NCBI GenBank assembly: GCA_043228905.1
Contig: JBHGNT010000009.1
Span: forward strand, 6,014,001-6,078,000
Source of the DNA: Azolla caroliniana
Taxonomy: Eukaryota > Polypodiophyta
Reading direction: 5' to 3'
Length of the DNA stretch: 64,000 nt
Both the position numbers and the translations under genes were made by a program. The notes below the pieces were generated by a model, which had not been told where the DNA came from, ran no database searches, and saw only the letters and a program-made list of their open reading frames with translations. The stretch's first letter is position 1. Each line of letters opens with the position of its first letter. Below, one piece after another: positions 19,709 through 28,510 of this stretch.

Positions 19709-20510
19709 TGTCGTGCCTTTCGGCTCCGGATCGTTGCGTGAGTCGGGTGGGAACCACAGAGGTCTTGGACTAGGAGAAAGAAGTTCGTGAGATAGAGATT
19801 AATTATGAGTAAATAGCAAAGAGAAAGATAAGAAACTCGTGAATCACACGAGTATACTATATTAATTGGTACTTAGGGTGTTAAGAGAGAAGTAGATGTA
19901 TAAATCGTGAATCCCACGAATAATTTTTGTATTGATTAATTCTTAATCCAAATAATCAACAACCCTTTACATATTTCTCTCCTCCTTATATAAGGAAGGA
20001 AGAGCTAAGCATGGCTTCATGCTTTTTTTTTTATTACAAAAGTGTTCATGTCCACTAAATGTGCATGTGATGCTTTTTTATTTCCTAAGTATAGGGCTCA
20101 TGCACGCTAGATGTGCATGAGTTATTTTTAGTGTCTCGTGTTTTTCATATATTAAAAAAATACACGATTTACCTTTTAATAAAGGTATGCATAAATAAAG
20201 GTCTTATATGTATTAAATCTATATTTAAAACACTTAAGATAAGTTAATGTAATGGTAAGGTTGGGGTTTGTCAACGTGGGGCGTAGAGTTCGAATCACGC
20301 CCTGCGCAGTAGTGAGTATTTCCTTTCTTTTTACATTTATGTCTCTTTATCCGGCTCTTCCTTGCCGGTATGCCGTTTTCCTCCTTGCCGGTATGCCGTT
20401 TTCCTCCTTGCCGGTATGCCGTTTTCTTCCGGTTCTCACCGAGCACTCCATTCTCTATCCGGAGGGACAAAAATATAATTTCCACATAGTGTGCAACCTA
20501 CACTACGGCA
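19709..20510 (-). repeat. 5' LTR of inner element
   Basis: 802 bp. It matches 13263-14041 apart from one G/A difference near the outer edge (20508) and three 23-bp repeat copies (20356-20427) where the other LTR has two. A TATATAAGG motif on the plus strand at about 19987 is in the wrong orientation for the element; no minus-strand promoter is assigned. Confidence 0.92.
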
Positions 20511-21554
20511 CCGCGTGCGAAAAGCGGTCTTCCACTCATCTCCCGGTCGGATCCGCACGAGATTATACGCTCCTCGTAGGTCGATTTTAGTAAAAAACTT
20601 GGCACCATTAACTCGCTCTAAAAGACTTGATATAAGAGGAAGTGCATACCTATTCCGGATGGTGACTTTATTCAATCCGCGGTAATCAACGACAAGACGA
20701 AGTGAGCCATCTTTCTTCTTGACAAAGAAGATGGGTGCACCGGCCGGAGATTTCGAATGACGGATGAACCCGCTTGCCAAGTTCTCCTCAATGTAGGCTC
20801 GAAGGACTTCTAACTCGGTGGGTGACAAGTTGTAAATTGGTCCCCATGGTGGCTCGGTTCCTGGTTGTAAATTGATGGGACAGTCATAGGGACGGTGATG
20901 AGGAAGGGTACCAGCTTTTACCTTGTCAAATACATCGGCATAAGGATGATATTTTGCCGGAAGTTGTATTGAGGAGTCCTTCTTAATAGTGCTAGAAGGA
21001 TGTACTGATATGGCAAATAGGAACATTTCCTCCTTGGGTCCTTCTTCGCGTAGTTGATGGAGTGAAATGGTCGAAACTCGGTGAGTTGATTCTTGGGGTG
21101 GTCGATATCGGACTTCTCTTGTTCTCCAATCTATGGCTGGATTATGTAATTCAAGCCAAGGTAATCCTAGGACAATGGGATGCTCTGGACTACTAATTAT
21201 ATTAAATGATATTATACACACAAAACTACCTAGGACAACTTGAATGGGTTCTGATTCTTCTACAATATTCCCGGAAGCAATGGGACGACCATCAATGACC
21301 ACTACAGATGCGGGACAAGGAAGTTTTCTTAAGGATATCTGAGAAGCTTGGGCAAAATTTCGATCCATGAAACAGGAATTAGCTCCGGAATCTAAAAGTG
21401 CTAGGACGAGTACTGGGGGAGTACTTTTAGTACTAACAATGACTTGGGCTAGGAACACATTGCTAACTTGCTTGGAAGGAATGGAACCACTAATGGGCTG
21501 TACAGATCTAGGGCTGCTGTCCAACCAAATGGCTCCTATTTTGGCTGGACTCAA
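20511..21554 (-). pseudogene. pol of middle element, first part: protease and N-terminal RT
   Basis: The reading frame starts in the -1 frame at the gag stop (21551-21554 overlap; first start-like codon TTG). It has a retropepsin motif [14 protein letters not shown] near residue 50 and [15 protein letters not shown] near 125. The RT fingers/palm follow: [39 protein letters not shown] and [19 protein letters not shown], ending at WKTAFRTR where the inner element is inserted. The rest of RT resumes at 13262 without loss of a base apart from the CCGC duplication. Before that insertion the ORF was intact here. Confidence 0.9.
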
Positions 21555-22708
21555 TCGTTTAACTCTTCATCTAATTGACTAAGGATTTCAAATTTATTTG
21601 AGATACTTGGGCTATTAGTACTATGAATACTATCTGACACTCTATTAGTACTATTAATACTATCAGACACTCCGAAGGGAAGAATTGACTCGGGTTTAGT
21701 ACATGCGACGATTTGATTTACCTGTCTTCTTGGCCTATGGGGACAATTGATGGCGATATGTCCTGGTCCACCGCAATAAAGACATAATCGATTGGCACGT
21801 CGTCGTTGCTTTTCTTCTTCCGATAACGGGCCGCGTCGACGCATGGTATCGATCTCCATCAGTGTCGAAGTATTTGCTTGAGGTATGTCTCGTGCAAACG
21901 GTTTAGCCGCGACTGCGGCGTAAGTGGGCTCTGGCCTAGAGCGTGGTATCTGTAATTGACGTTCTGAACGCCGTTCAAAAAGGCGGTTGTCACATCGAAC
22001 TGCTCGACTGATTGCCTCCGTAAGAGACTTTGGTTCTTCGGGGAAAGTTAGAAGTAGATCTTTGACATCGTTTCGCAAGCCATAGCGAAACTGCTCCATT
22101 AGTGCTTGATCATCCCAGGGTATATCTGAAGCAAGTAGGCGGAAATCCGCCGCGTAGGCAGAGGCTGGACGATCGCCTTGACGCAATCGCCGGATCTTGT
22201 TGATCGCCGTCCTGATGTTGTCGGTGTCTCCAAAGCAGGCTTTAAACTCACCAATAAAATCTTCAAAGTTATTAAGTAAGGGTGATTGTTTCTCTAGAAG
22301 CGGAGCAAACCATGCCAAGGCTGAGCCGCTAAGTAGCGTGCCTATTAGGCCGACTCGAGATGCATCAGTGGGATATCGGGAAGGATGCATCTGGATGACG
22401 AAGCGTACCTGATTAAGGAATCCCCGGAATTGCGAACGCGTTCCATCAAATTTCACAGGAAGTCCAATCTTGGGCTCTTTATGAAATCCTTGGGGACTGG
22501 ATCCTTGTTGTTGCAACGCTGCTTCGAGTTGTTGTACCCGTAACGCTAACTCCCCATGTTGTTGTTGCGTTTGTTGTTTTTCTAGAGCGATTTGTTGCAG
22601 ATCCCCTATCAGCCGTTGGTTTTCTTGTTCCAGGGCAACAAACTTTTCTTTTAGGCATTGTAGCTCGGAGAAAACGGATTGGTATTCTTGGGCGCTAACA
22701 GTAGCCAT
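21551..22708 (-). CDS. gag of middle element (Sushi/PEG10-like capsid, one zinc knuckle)
   Basis: 385 codons, intact. Residues 1-75 are a predicted coiled coil ([20 protein letters not shown] and a Q-rich continuation). The capsid domain covers about 85-260, with [40 protein letters not shown] and [20 protein letters not shown]. This pattern is shared with the Gag of Sushi-ichi/Tf-type chromoviruses and domesticated PEG10, not with Gag of seed-plant Tekay or CRM elements. One CCHC knuckle, [14 protein letters not shown], lies near 327. A serine/asparagine-rich tail follows. The start at 22708 lies about 70 bp after the 5' LTR, which fits a gag start. Confidence 0.9.
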   Translation of the reverse strand: MATVSAQEYQSVFSELQCLKEKFVALEQENQRLIGDLQQIALEKQQTQQQHGELALRVQQLEAALQQQGSSPQGFHKEPKIGLPVKFDGTRSQFRGFLNQVRFVIQMHPSRYPTDASRVGLIGTLLSGSALAWFAPLLEKQSPLLNNFEDFIGEFKACFGDTDNIRTAINKIRRLRQGDRPASAYAADFRLLASDIPWDDQALMEQFRYGLRNDVKDLLLTFPEEPKSLTEAISRAVRCDNRLFERRSERQLQIPRSRPEPTYAAVAAKPFARDIPQANTSTLMEIDTMRRRGPLSEEEKQRRRANRLCLYCGGPGHIAINCPHRPRRQVNQIVACTKPESILPFGVSDSINSTNRVSDSIHSTNSPSISNKFEILSQLDEELND

Positions 22709-22779
22709 AGTATAGGGAAAGGGGTAGGAGGATGAGGGAGAGTGACAAGTAGGCTAGAGGAAGGGAAATTGGTTCAAAC

Positions 22780-23220
22780 TGTCAGGAATAGTACTAAAAC
22801 AGAGATGGAATTAGTACTAAGAACAGCAGTACTATTAGTACTAAGAGGACGGGACTGCGTAAGATTCCCGAGAGAGGAAGTGAGAAGAGGAGAGAGAGAG
22901 AGAGATAGCGAGAATGAGAGAGAGAGAGAGATGATGACAGCAGCTATATATTATGTGAAAAGATAAGTACAAGCGGCTAAGAGGCTTAAGACTGGCGTTG
23001 AACCAATTTGGTTCAAAACAATGCCTTGTGCCTCCTTTTATAGTGTTTTTAGGAATAATCTTGAAGCTTCTAGAATGTTCCAGAGAGATCTGGAATATAC
23101 ATCAATTTTCTATGATAAAGTATAAATGAAAATAATATCCTACAAAATACAATTCCTAATCTAATGGTAAGAGCTCGACCCATGTAGCATAAGGTCATGG
23201 GTTCGAGTCTTGCCATGACA
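22780..23220 (-). repeat. 5' LTR of middle element
   Basis: 441 bp, with two substitutions relative to 10313-10753 (positions near 22994 and 23038). It carries the GA-rich microsatellite and the plus-strand tRNA-like segment at 23157-23217. The sequence after it on the minus strand (GTTTGAACCAATTTCCC) is where the primer site should lie; no tRNA match was recognised. Confidence 0.92.
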
Positions 23221-23225
23221 GGTAC

Positions 23226-25059
23226 ACCCCCCCTCGTCGTAACACCAACCGACACTCCCATCTCCCAATCTACCCCAATCAAAGAAGTCAACACAGTCTT
23301 GCTCCAACAAATATTAAATTTGAAATTATGACTCACATTGCGCAAAGTATAGAGCTACACCGGCACCTTCGTGACTGACAACCCCCAACTACAACCTATA
23401 CTCACCAAGGAAATAGAGTTCACACTTGAAGAGCTGCTCCAACTCGACATCCAACCATGGCACGACGTCCATCGATGCCTCAATGGAGGCCTGTCAGCGG
23501 GTTATGGAGAAAAGATAGACACCCTCATCCCTCATACGACCACAGTCTCCAAACAACCCCAAGGAACATTGGTCGATATATGTGAAGCTCACTTCGAGAG
23601 CGACGACACTAGTTTCACTCTCGCCGTTTGCATCAACGGCATGACGTGTGACGCGATCATCGACACTGGAGCGGGGGTAAGCATAGTTAGCTACGAAGGT
23701 TGGTGTAAGTGGGGGAGCCCAAAAATGTTTCCTTCGGACGTCAAACTCCGAATGGCAGATGGGTCTATCCAACGACCAGAAGGCATGATCCTTGCATACC
23801 ACTTCACTATCCACGGGGTCGAGTTCAATCTCACCTTTGTCGTCACAAGATCATCCAATCATGTGGCCTACAAGTGTTTACTAGGGAGACCATTCCTACG
23901 TGTAAGCCGCCTCGTCATGGATTTTGGGAATGATACAATCTACATGCGCAAAAACAACAAAACCTTCCACATCAAAGCATACACACAAAAGGTGCATGAA
24001 CAAGAAGGCAACCCTCTCGTGGACGACTGGTCAGAAACTACCGAGTTCGAGACTAACCTCCTAGCGTGTAACCCTACAAAGACAGTCCAAATCTTGGCTA
24101 GCGGTCAGCCGTTTCCTCAAAAATCCACTAATCCTAAGGCGGAGAACGAAGGAGAAAGAGAGGATCAATCTGTAGCCTCCGATGCGTCAGAGATGAATTG
24201 GGTGCCCGCCCTCGCCACGACTGATGCATTGTACCCTATTGGTACAAAGTGTCGCGATGAGGATGGAGACACGATCTCGTGTTTTAATTTCACCACTCTC
24301 ATAACCCGACGAAAACAGGCAGACGTAAGAGACGCAGGCCTAGTGCAACGAATCACACGCCAGGAAGAGGATGCGACCACTCGGCAGACCTCGACAGAGG
24401 TGGACTTCCCGGAACAATTCAAACTCTATGAACAAGGGAGTAGGGCGGTGGCTTGTAAGAGACCACAACGCACCTCTATTGACGTGACGACACACCTACC
24501 ATGCTTCGCCGACAGTGTACCTCTAACAGCGGTGATCAACACTGGAGCATCACTAACCCTTTTCTCCTTCGAAACGTGGGAACATCTAGGTTCCCCAAAC
24601 CTCGAAGTATGCAACGATAAATTCCTTGGCTTCGATTGTTCTACATCACCCTACCTCGGAACCTTTGTGTGTAACATCAAGACAAAATATAGTGACCACT
24701 CAATTCGCGTTTGGGTCCTCCCACCAAAAGTGTTGTACACCCCATGCCTCCTCGGTTTGGATTGGTGTCACATAAGCAAATGTCTCCTGTCGCCAAGCAG
24801 GAACATCGTCTCCTTCCAAACTGCAAATGGTGTGAGGTCCGAGAAACTTGTTATAACAACTCTTGAATCACGCCCCACCGATGTCGACAAACTCGAGAGC
24901 GCGAACCCACCCAACCAAAAAGAATGCGCACAACCACTGGCCACCCACGGCCAGAGAAACGCTAACATCGGAACAAAGACACCTCCGCCACACAAATGGG
25001 TGAATGTCCACGCAACTTTCACCGAAGGACCACGCTGCAGAGAACGTGCTATTTGGTGA
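23226..25059 (+). CDS. Protease region of outer element: two tandem retropepsin-like domains
   Basis: It continues the gag frame region after the middle element. 23226-23370 has stops; 23371-25059 is open (562 codons). The first domain has CDAIIDTGAGVSIVSYEGW near residue 97 and KCLLGRPFLRVSRLVMDFG near 170. The second has LTAVINTGASLTLFSFETW near residue 388 (NTG, first Asp replaced by Asn) and PCLLGLDWCHISKCLLS near 470. The spacing and order (active-site loop, flap region, hydrophobic-G box) are repeated, so this is a duplication of the aspartic-protease fold, with the second copy probably inactive as an Asp protease in this element. No RT follows: the frame ends at 25059, about 270 bp before the 3' LTR. 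Confidence 0.8.
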
Positions 25060-25318
25060 GTCAGAAAAGCACTCACAAATGCCCAAGGTTGGCACAAAGG
25101 TGCCACTAGCTTCTGGGTCCCGAAAACAAAGCCGGCTTCCCACCCACGACTATACCACGACTTCACGAGACACTCGACAACTGCGCACATCGACCAAATA
25201 CCCCACCCAGGTTAAGGCCATAGGCCCCGACCGGACTTGGCAACTAAGAGTCTGAAGGCCCCATAGAACTACCACTCGAAGCTCCCCTCCCATAGTGCAC
25301 CCGGGAGTGTGGACTCAT

Positions 25319-25332
25319 TAGGTCTGGGGGGA
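25319..25332 (+). promoter_or_regulatory. Polypurine tract of outer element
   Basis: GGTCTGGGGGGA lies immediately before the TGTTAAG start of the 3' LTR and serves as the plus-strand primer position. Confidence 0.7.
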
Positions 25333-25911
25333 TGTTAAGCCCTTGGATAACACCACGACTAGTTGTGAAGAAGAGCGCATCAACAAGGACACAGTATGGT
25401 TAAAGGACCTAGGAAGAGGGAATGACAAGAGGAAAGAGGGCTAAAGGACATCGGAGTGTGAAAGGCCCATACCCTAAATGTGAAAGCTATATAAACCACA
25501 TAGTAGTGGCTTTGTGGGGGTTCTCCCATTTGTAAAGATCTCCTATTGATTAGAGCTAGAGCTTCCTCTCGTCCTTCTTGTAACATTTGAGCTTAAGAGA
25601 GATTAGTGAGGTGTTTAGTTAGAGAACACTAATCTCTCTCCTTGTTGGTGCTAGACCTCTTAGCAAAAAGGGTTAATAAACATACTCTTCCTTCTTATTG
25701 TCTATATCTATTAACCTATTGTCTATGAGAGAGAGCTTGAGAGAGTGAGAGAGATATCGTGCTCAATCATTTACTAATCGTTAAGTGAGTGTGAGGCTCG
25801 GAGGTATCCGACAACCATCTCTGCCCGATTCGCCATCAAGAGGGTATACGTCGGTCCGAATCCCGCCACAACATCGAGGAGCTTACTCCATCGATACATA
25901 GATCCTTAACA
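25333..25911 (+). repeat. 3' LTR of outer element
   Basis: 579 bp, TGTTAAG to CTTAACA. It has about 20 substitutions relative to 5368-5946 (for example ACACAGTATGG for ACACAATATAG). TATA box at about 25488-25496. Confidence 0.9.
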
Positions 25912-26034
25912 TGGATCCGGCTAACGGGCTCCCTAGCTCACCGGCCTACTTGCTCACCAGCTCATCCTTCCAGATGCCGATCCGGCTCAGGCTTATTCAG
26001 CCGATCCGGATCCGGTTGAGCTTATTGCTCAACA
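25912..26034 (-). repeat. 3' LTR of copia B, U3 part
   Basis: Starts TGTTGAGCAATAAGCTCAAC on the minus strand and matches the U3 start of 31469-31879 and of copia A (958). It is interrupted after 123 bp by the outer element. Confidence 0.8.
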
Positions 26035-27771
26035 CTCCCCCTCAAGCTCAGCTTGAGGTTGGATCTTAGCTGCAGTCTCCATGGCAGCCGGTCCTTCCAC
26101 CCGGCTCCTTCTGGCAACACTCCGGCTCGCTCGCGCTCCTCGTCCAGTCCCGTCCTGTTTGTCGTGACCCTTCTGTTTCTGCGCACCTCGACCTCCTCGG
26201 TCGGCTTGTCTGCCCAACAGGCCCAAATCAGCTCCCTCGCTGTTGTGACTTCGGCGCTTGTTAATTCGCCGATTCCTTCGTGTTGGCGTTGACTTTTGCG
26301 GCCTTCTCGTCCTCTTGGCCTTGAATTTATCCGGTTCTTTCAAATCCGTCTGTTGAACCGAATCGACTGTCTCTTATTTGTTCCAGCTCTTGTCTGAATC
26401 GTTTGCTCCCGATTCGTTTTCCGGTTCCAGGCCCTTCACCACATCAAACCATGTCTGGGTCTTGGCCTTCTTCTTCCGGTCGGCTCTGTCCTTCTTGACT
26501 CTGCCGCCGCTGCTGCTTGTTCTGACTGGTTCGGATGTGTTAACTTCCTTTGTCGACTCGGCTCCTTTCTTCTTCTTGTCCCCCCCTTTGTCGGTTCTAC
26601 CCTCACCGACGCAATCGGCAGTCTCTTTGCCTTTGCCTGTTCTCCCCCTCAAGTGTGGCACGTCGAGATGCTGAACACCAAGCATTTCGGTGAAGTGCTG
26701 CAACTTGTCCGATCCGAGCAGTTTGGTGAAGATGTCGGCAACTTGCCGATGCGTATGAACATACCGAAGTTCGACTTCACCGCTTAGGACACGCTCACGC
26801 ATGAAGTGGTAGTGCACTTCTATGTGCTTTGTGCGAGCATGGAATACAGGGTTCTTGGCGAGCTGCATGCTGCTAATGTTGTCACAATAGATCAGGATCG
26901 GGGTCGGCACCTCGATCCGTAGGTCTTGCAGCAGTCGCCGAAGCCAAATGGCTTCACAGGTGGCAATGTTAGCGCCCCGGTATTTAGCCTCAGTGATCGA
27001 AAGGGCCACTATTGGTTGCTTTTTGCTGCTCCACGCAACAGCCACGCTACCAAGGGAAAACATATAGCCGGAGGTGGATCGGCGATCCGATGCATCGCCG
27101 GCCCAGTCGGCATCGGTGTAGCCGACTAGCTCTTTGGTTATACCATGTTAGTATAACAGGCCCCGTTCCTTCGTGCCGCTCACATACCAGAGTATCCGGT
27201 GTGCGCATTGAAGGTGCTCGACGGTCGGCTTCTGCATCAACTGGCTAATCACTCCGACCGGGTAACTAAGGTCGGGTCGAGTGATCGTCAAGTATATCAG
27301 GCTTCTGACGATTTGTCAGAACCGTTTCGTATCGCAGGCTAGTCCGGAGTCAGGCCGAAGCTTCTAGTTCCGGTCCAGGGGCGTGGAGATCGGCTGACAT
27401 TCCGTCATGCCGAACTTGTACAACATACTCAACACATAGTGTCTTTGTGAGAGCAATATGCCGTCGGGGGTTCGGATCACCTCGATCCCAAGGAAATAAT
27501 GAAGATCCCCTAGGTCCCTCATCTCAAATGAGTCCGGGTCCGGTGATGACTAGATCATCAACATACAACAAAATGCAAACCGGATCGTCCGGACCTTGCC
27601 GGATGAACAACGAAGAGTCGGACTTGGAGGCCATAAACCCCATCTCACACAACCGATGCGTGATCTTCACATTCCAAGCTCGGGGGGCTTGCTTCAGGTG
27701 ATAGAGTGACTTCTTCAGCCAGCATACCGCCGACTTGTTCATCTCTGTCTGGAAACCGGGAGGTTGGGTCA
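26029..27771 (-). pseudogene. Copia B pol, C-terminal part: RT, RNase H and a ~240-residue charged extension
   Basis: 27814-27524 reads as RT (MTQPPGFQTEMNK; LKKSLYHLKQAPRAWN; ILLYVDDLVITG, intact YVDD). 27500-27070 is RT with frame changes. 27063-26374 is RNase H ([54 protein letters not shown]), and it continues in the same frame for about 110 residues of K/R/D/E-rich sequence ([33 protein letters not shown]). One TAA at 26374 separates it from a further 104 codons in the same frame (26343-26029; KRTRRPQKSTPTRRNRR). The final stop TGA falls in the first bases of the 3' LTR. The extension has a counterpart in copia A at 360-945. Confidence 0.85.
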
Positions 27772-28507
27772 TGACGGGAACTGGACGTTCCTTATACGCA
27801 ACGCTCGGCCACAACCGAGATTCTTTTCATACACAGAAAAATGGGAAATAAAACACGATACAAAGGAGAGGAAGATACATACACACTACACAGGAGGTTT
27901 ACGTGGAAAACCCCAAACTAGGGGAAAAACCACGGTAGCCCACAGGCTGCAAACTGTCGCTATGTATGAATGTACAAAACAGTGAGTTCTCGGAGGCAAC
28001 GACCTCGGACTCACGCTCTTCGCCACAGGCGGCGGTTACAACAGAGGCTACGACCTCTTTCTCTCTCACTCTGTACACTATTACGTGCTCCCTCTTCTTC
28101 TTGCACCAACAAGAAAAGTAACAACAACAACATCTAAAAGTTTGCCCTAAGTCATATTTATACTAATATGACTTTTCGGCTATTTACAAATATAGCCACA
28201 ATGGGCTCTCAGAAACATATCTACGAATATGTCTCTTCCTCCGGTTCATACAGGACCTGCACCATCCGGCTCTCCGTAGCCGGGTACTCCTCATCCAGCT
28301 CATACCGGGCCTGCACCATCCGACTCTCCGCAGTCGGGTACTCCCCATCCGGTTCATACCAGGCCTGTATCATCCGGCTCTCCGTAGCCGGGTACTCCTC
28401 ATCCGGTTCATACCGGGCCTGTATCATCCGGCTCTCCGTAGCCGGGTACTCATCATCCGGTTCATACCGGGCCTGTATCATCCGGCTCTCCGTAGCCGGG
28501 TACTCAT
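27772..28507 (-). mobile_element. Solo-LTR-type insertion in copia B RT (5' end deleted)
   Basis: It ends (minus strand) CGTCCAGTTCCCGTCA at 27772 and runs through the same landmarks as the solo LTR at 6525-7276 (ATAAATATGACTTAGGGC near 28155; GGTTGTGGCCGAGC near 27805), with five 54-bp repeats. Its TGTTGGG start is missing: homology breaks inside a 54-bp repeat at about 28507. About 6-8 codons of the RT motif between NAFFHG and MTQPPGF are missing too, so a small deletion removed the junction. No target duplication remains. Confidence 0.8.
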
Positions 28508-28510
28508 GAA

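Larger units (their letters stand above)
13263..20510 (-). mobile_element. Inner nested element: young Ty3/gypsy-like retrotransposon with FLDDIP-type RT
   Basis: 7,248 bp. LTRs of 779 bp (13263-14041) and 802 bp (19709-20510) begin TGTCGTAGTG (one G/A difference at the outer edge) and end GGCACGACA on the minus strand. Apart from that one base, they differ only by a third copy of a 23-bp repeat. The flanks are CCGC at 13259-13262 and 20511-20514. Removing the element restores an unbroken RT reading frame (FRTR joined to YGHFEY) in the middle element. gag-protease and pol are both open across their full length. It is the youngest layer of the nest. Confidence 0.93.
10313..23220 (-). mobile_element. 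Middle nested element: chromovirus (Ty3/gypsy) with Sushi/Tcn1-like Gag and Pol
   Basis: LTRs of exactly 441 bp (10313-10753 and 22780-23220) begin TGTCATGGCAAG and end ATTCCTGACA on the minus strand. They differ at two positions by eye. The flanks are AGTAC (10308-10312) and GGTAC (23221-23225), a 5-bp target duplication with one change. Order on the minus strand: gag 22708-21551, protease-RT 21554-20511, then the inner insertion, then RT-RNase H-integrase 13262-11024, then chromodomain to 10765. With the insertion removed the element is about 5.66 kb. Confidence 0.92.
5368..25911 (+). mobile_element. Outer nested LTR retrotransposon: Gag plus two protease domains, no RT or integrase
   Basis: Two 579-bp LTRs (5368-5946 and 25333-25911) both begin TGTTAAG and end CTTAACA. 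The bases TGGAT flank the whole element (5363-5367 and 25912-25916). It carries a tRNA-Asp-like primer site after the left LTR, a purine tract before the right LTR, gag at 8286-10311 and an aspartic-protease region at 23226-25059. The coding region is split by a second element (10313-23220). Once that insertion and the solo LTR at 6525-7276 are subtracted, the element is about 6.9 kb. Only about 270 bp separate the protease ORF from the 3' LTR, so RT, RNase H and integrase are absent, not hidden. Roughly 20 differences distinguish the two LTRs by eye (about 3 percent). It inserted in the LTR of copia B. Confidence 0.9.

Noticed and set aside
25060-25332. Short RT or integrase remnant after the protease of the outer element
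   Set aside because: No RT, RNase H or integrase motif could be found in any frame; the stretch runs straight to the polypurine tract.
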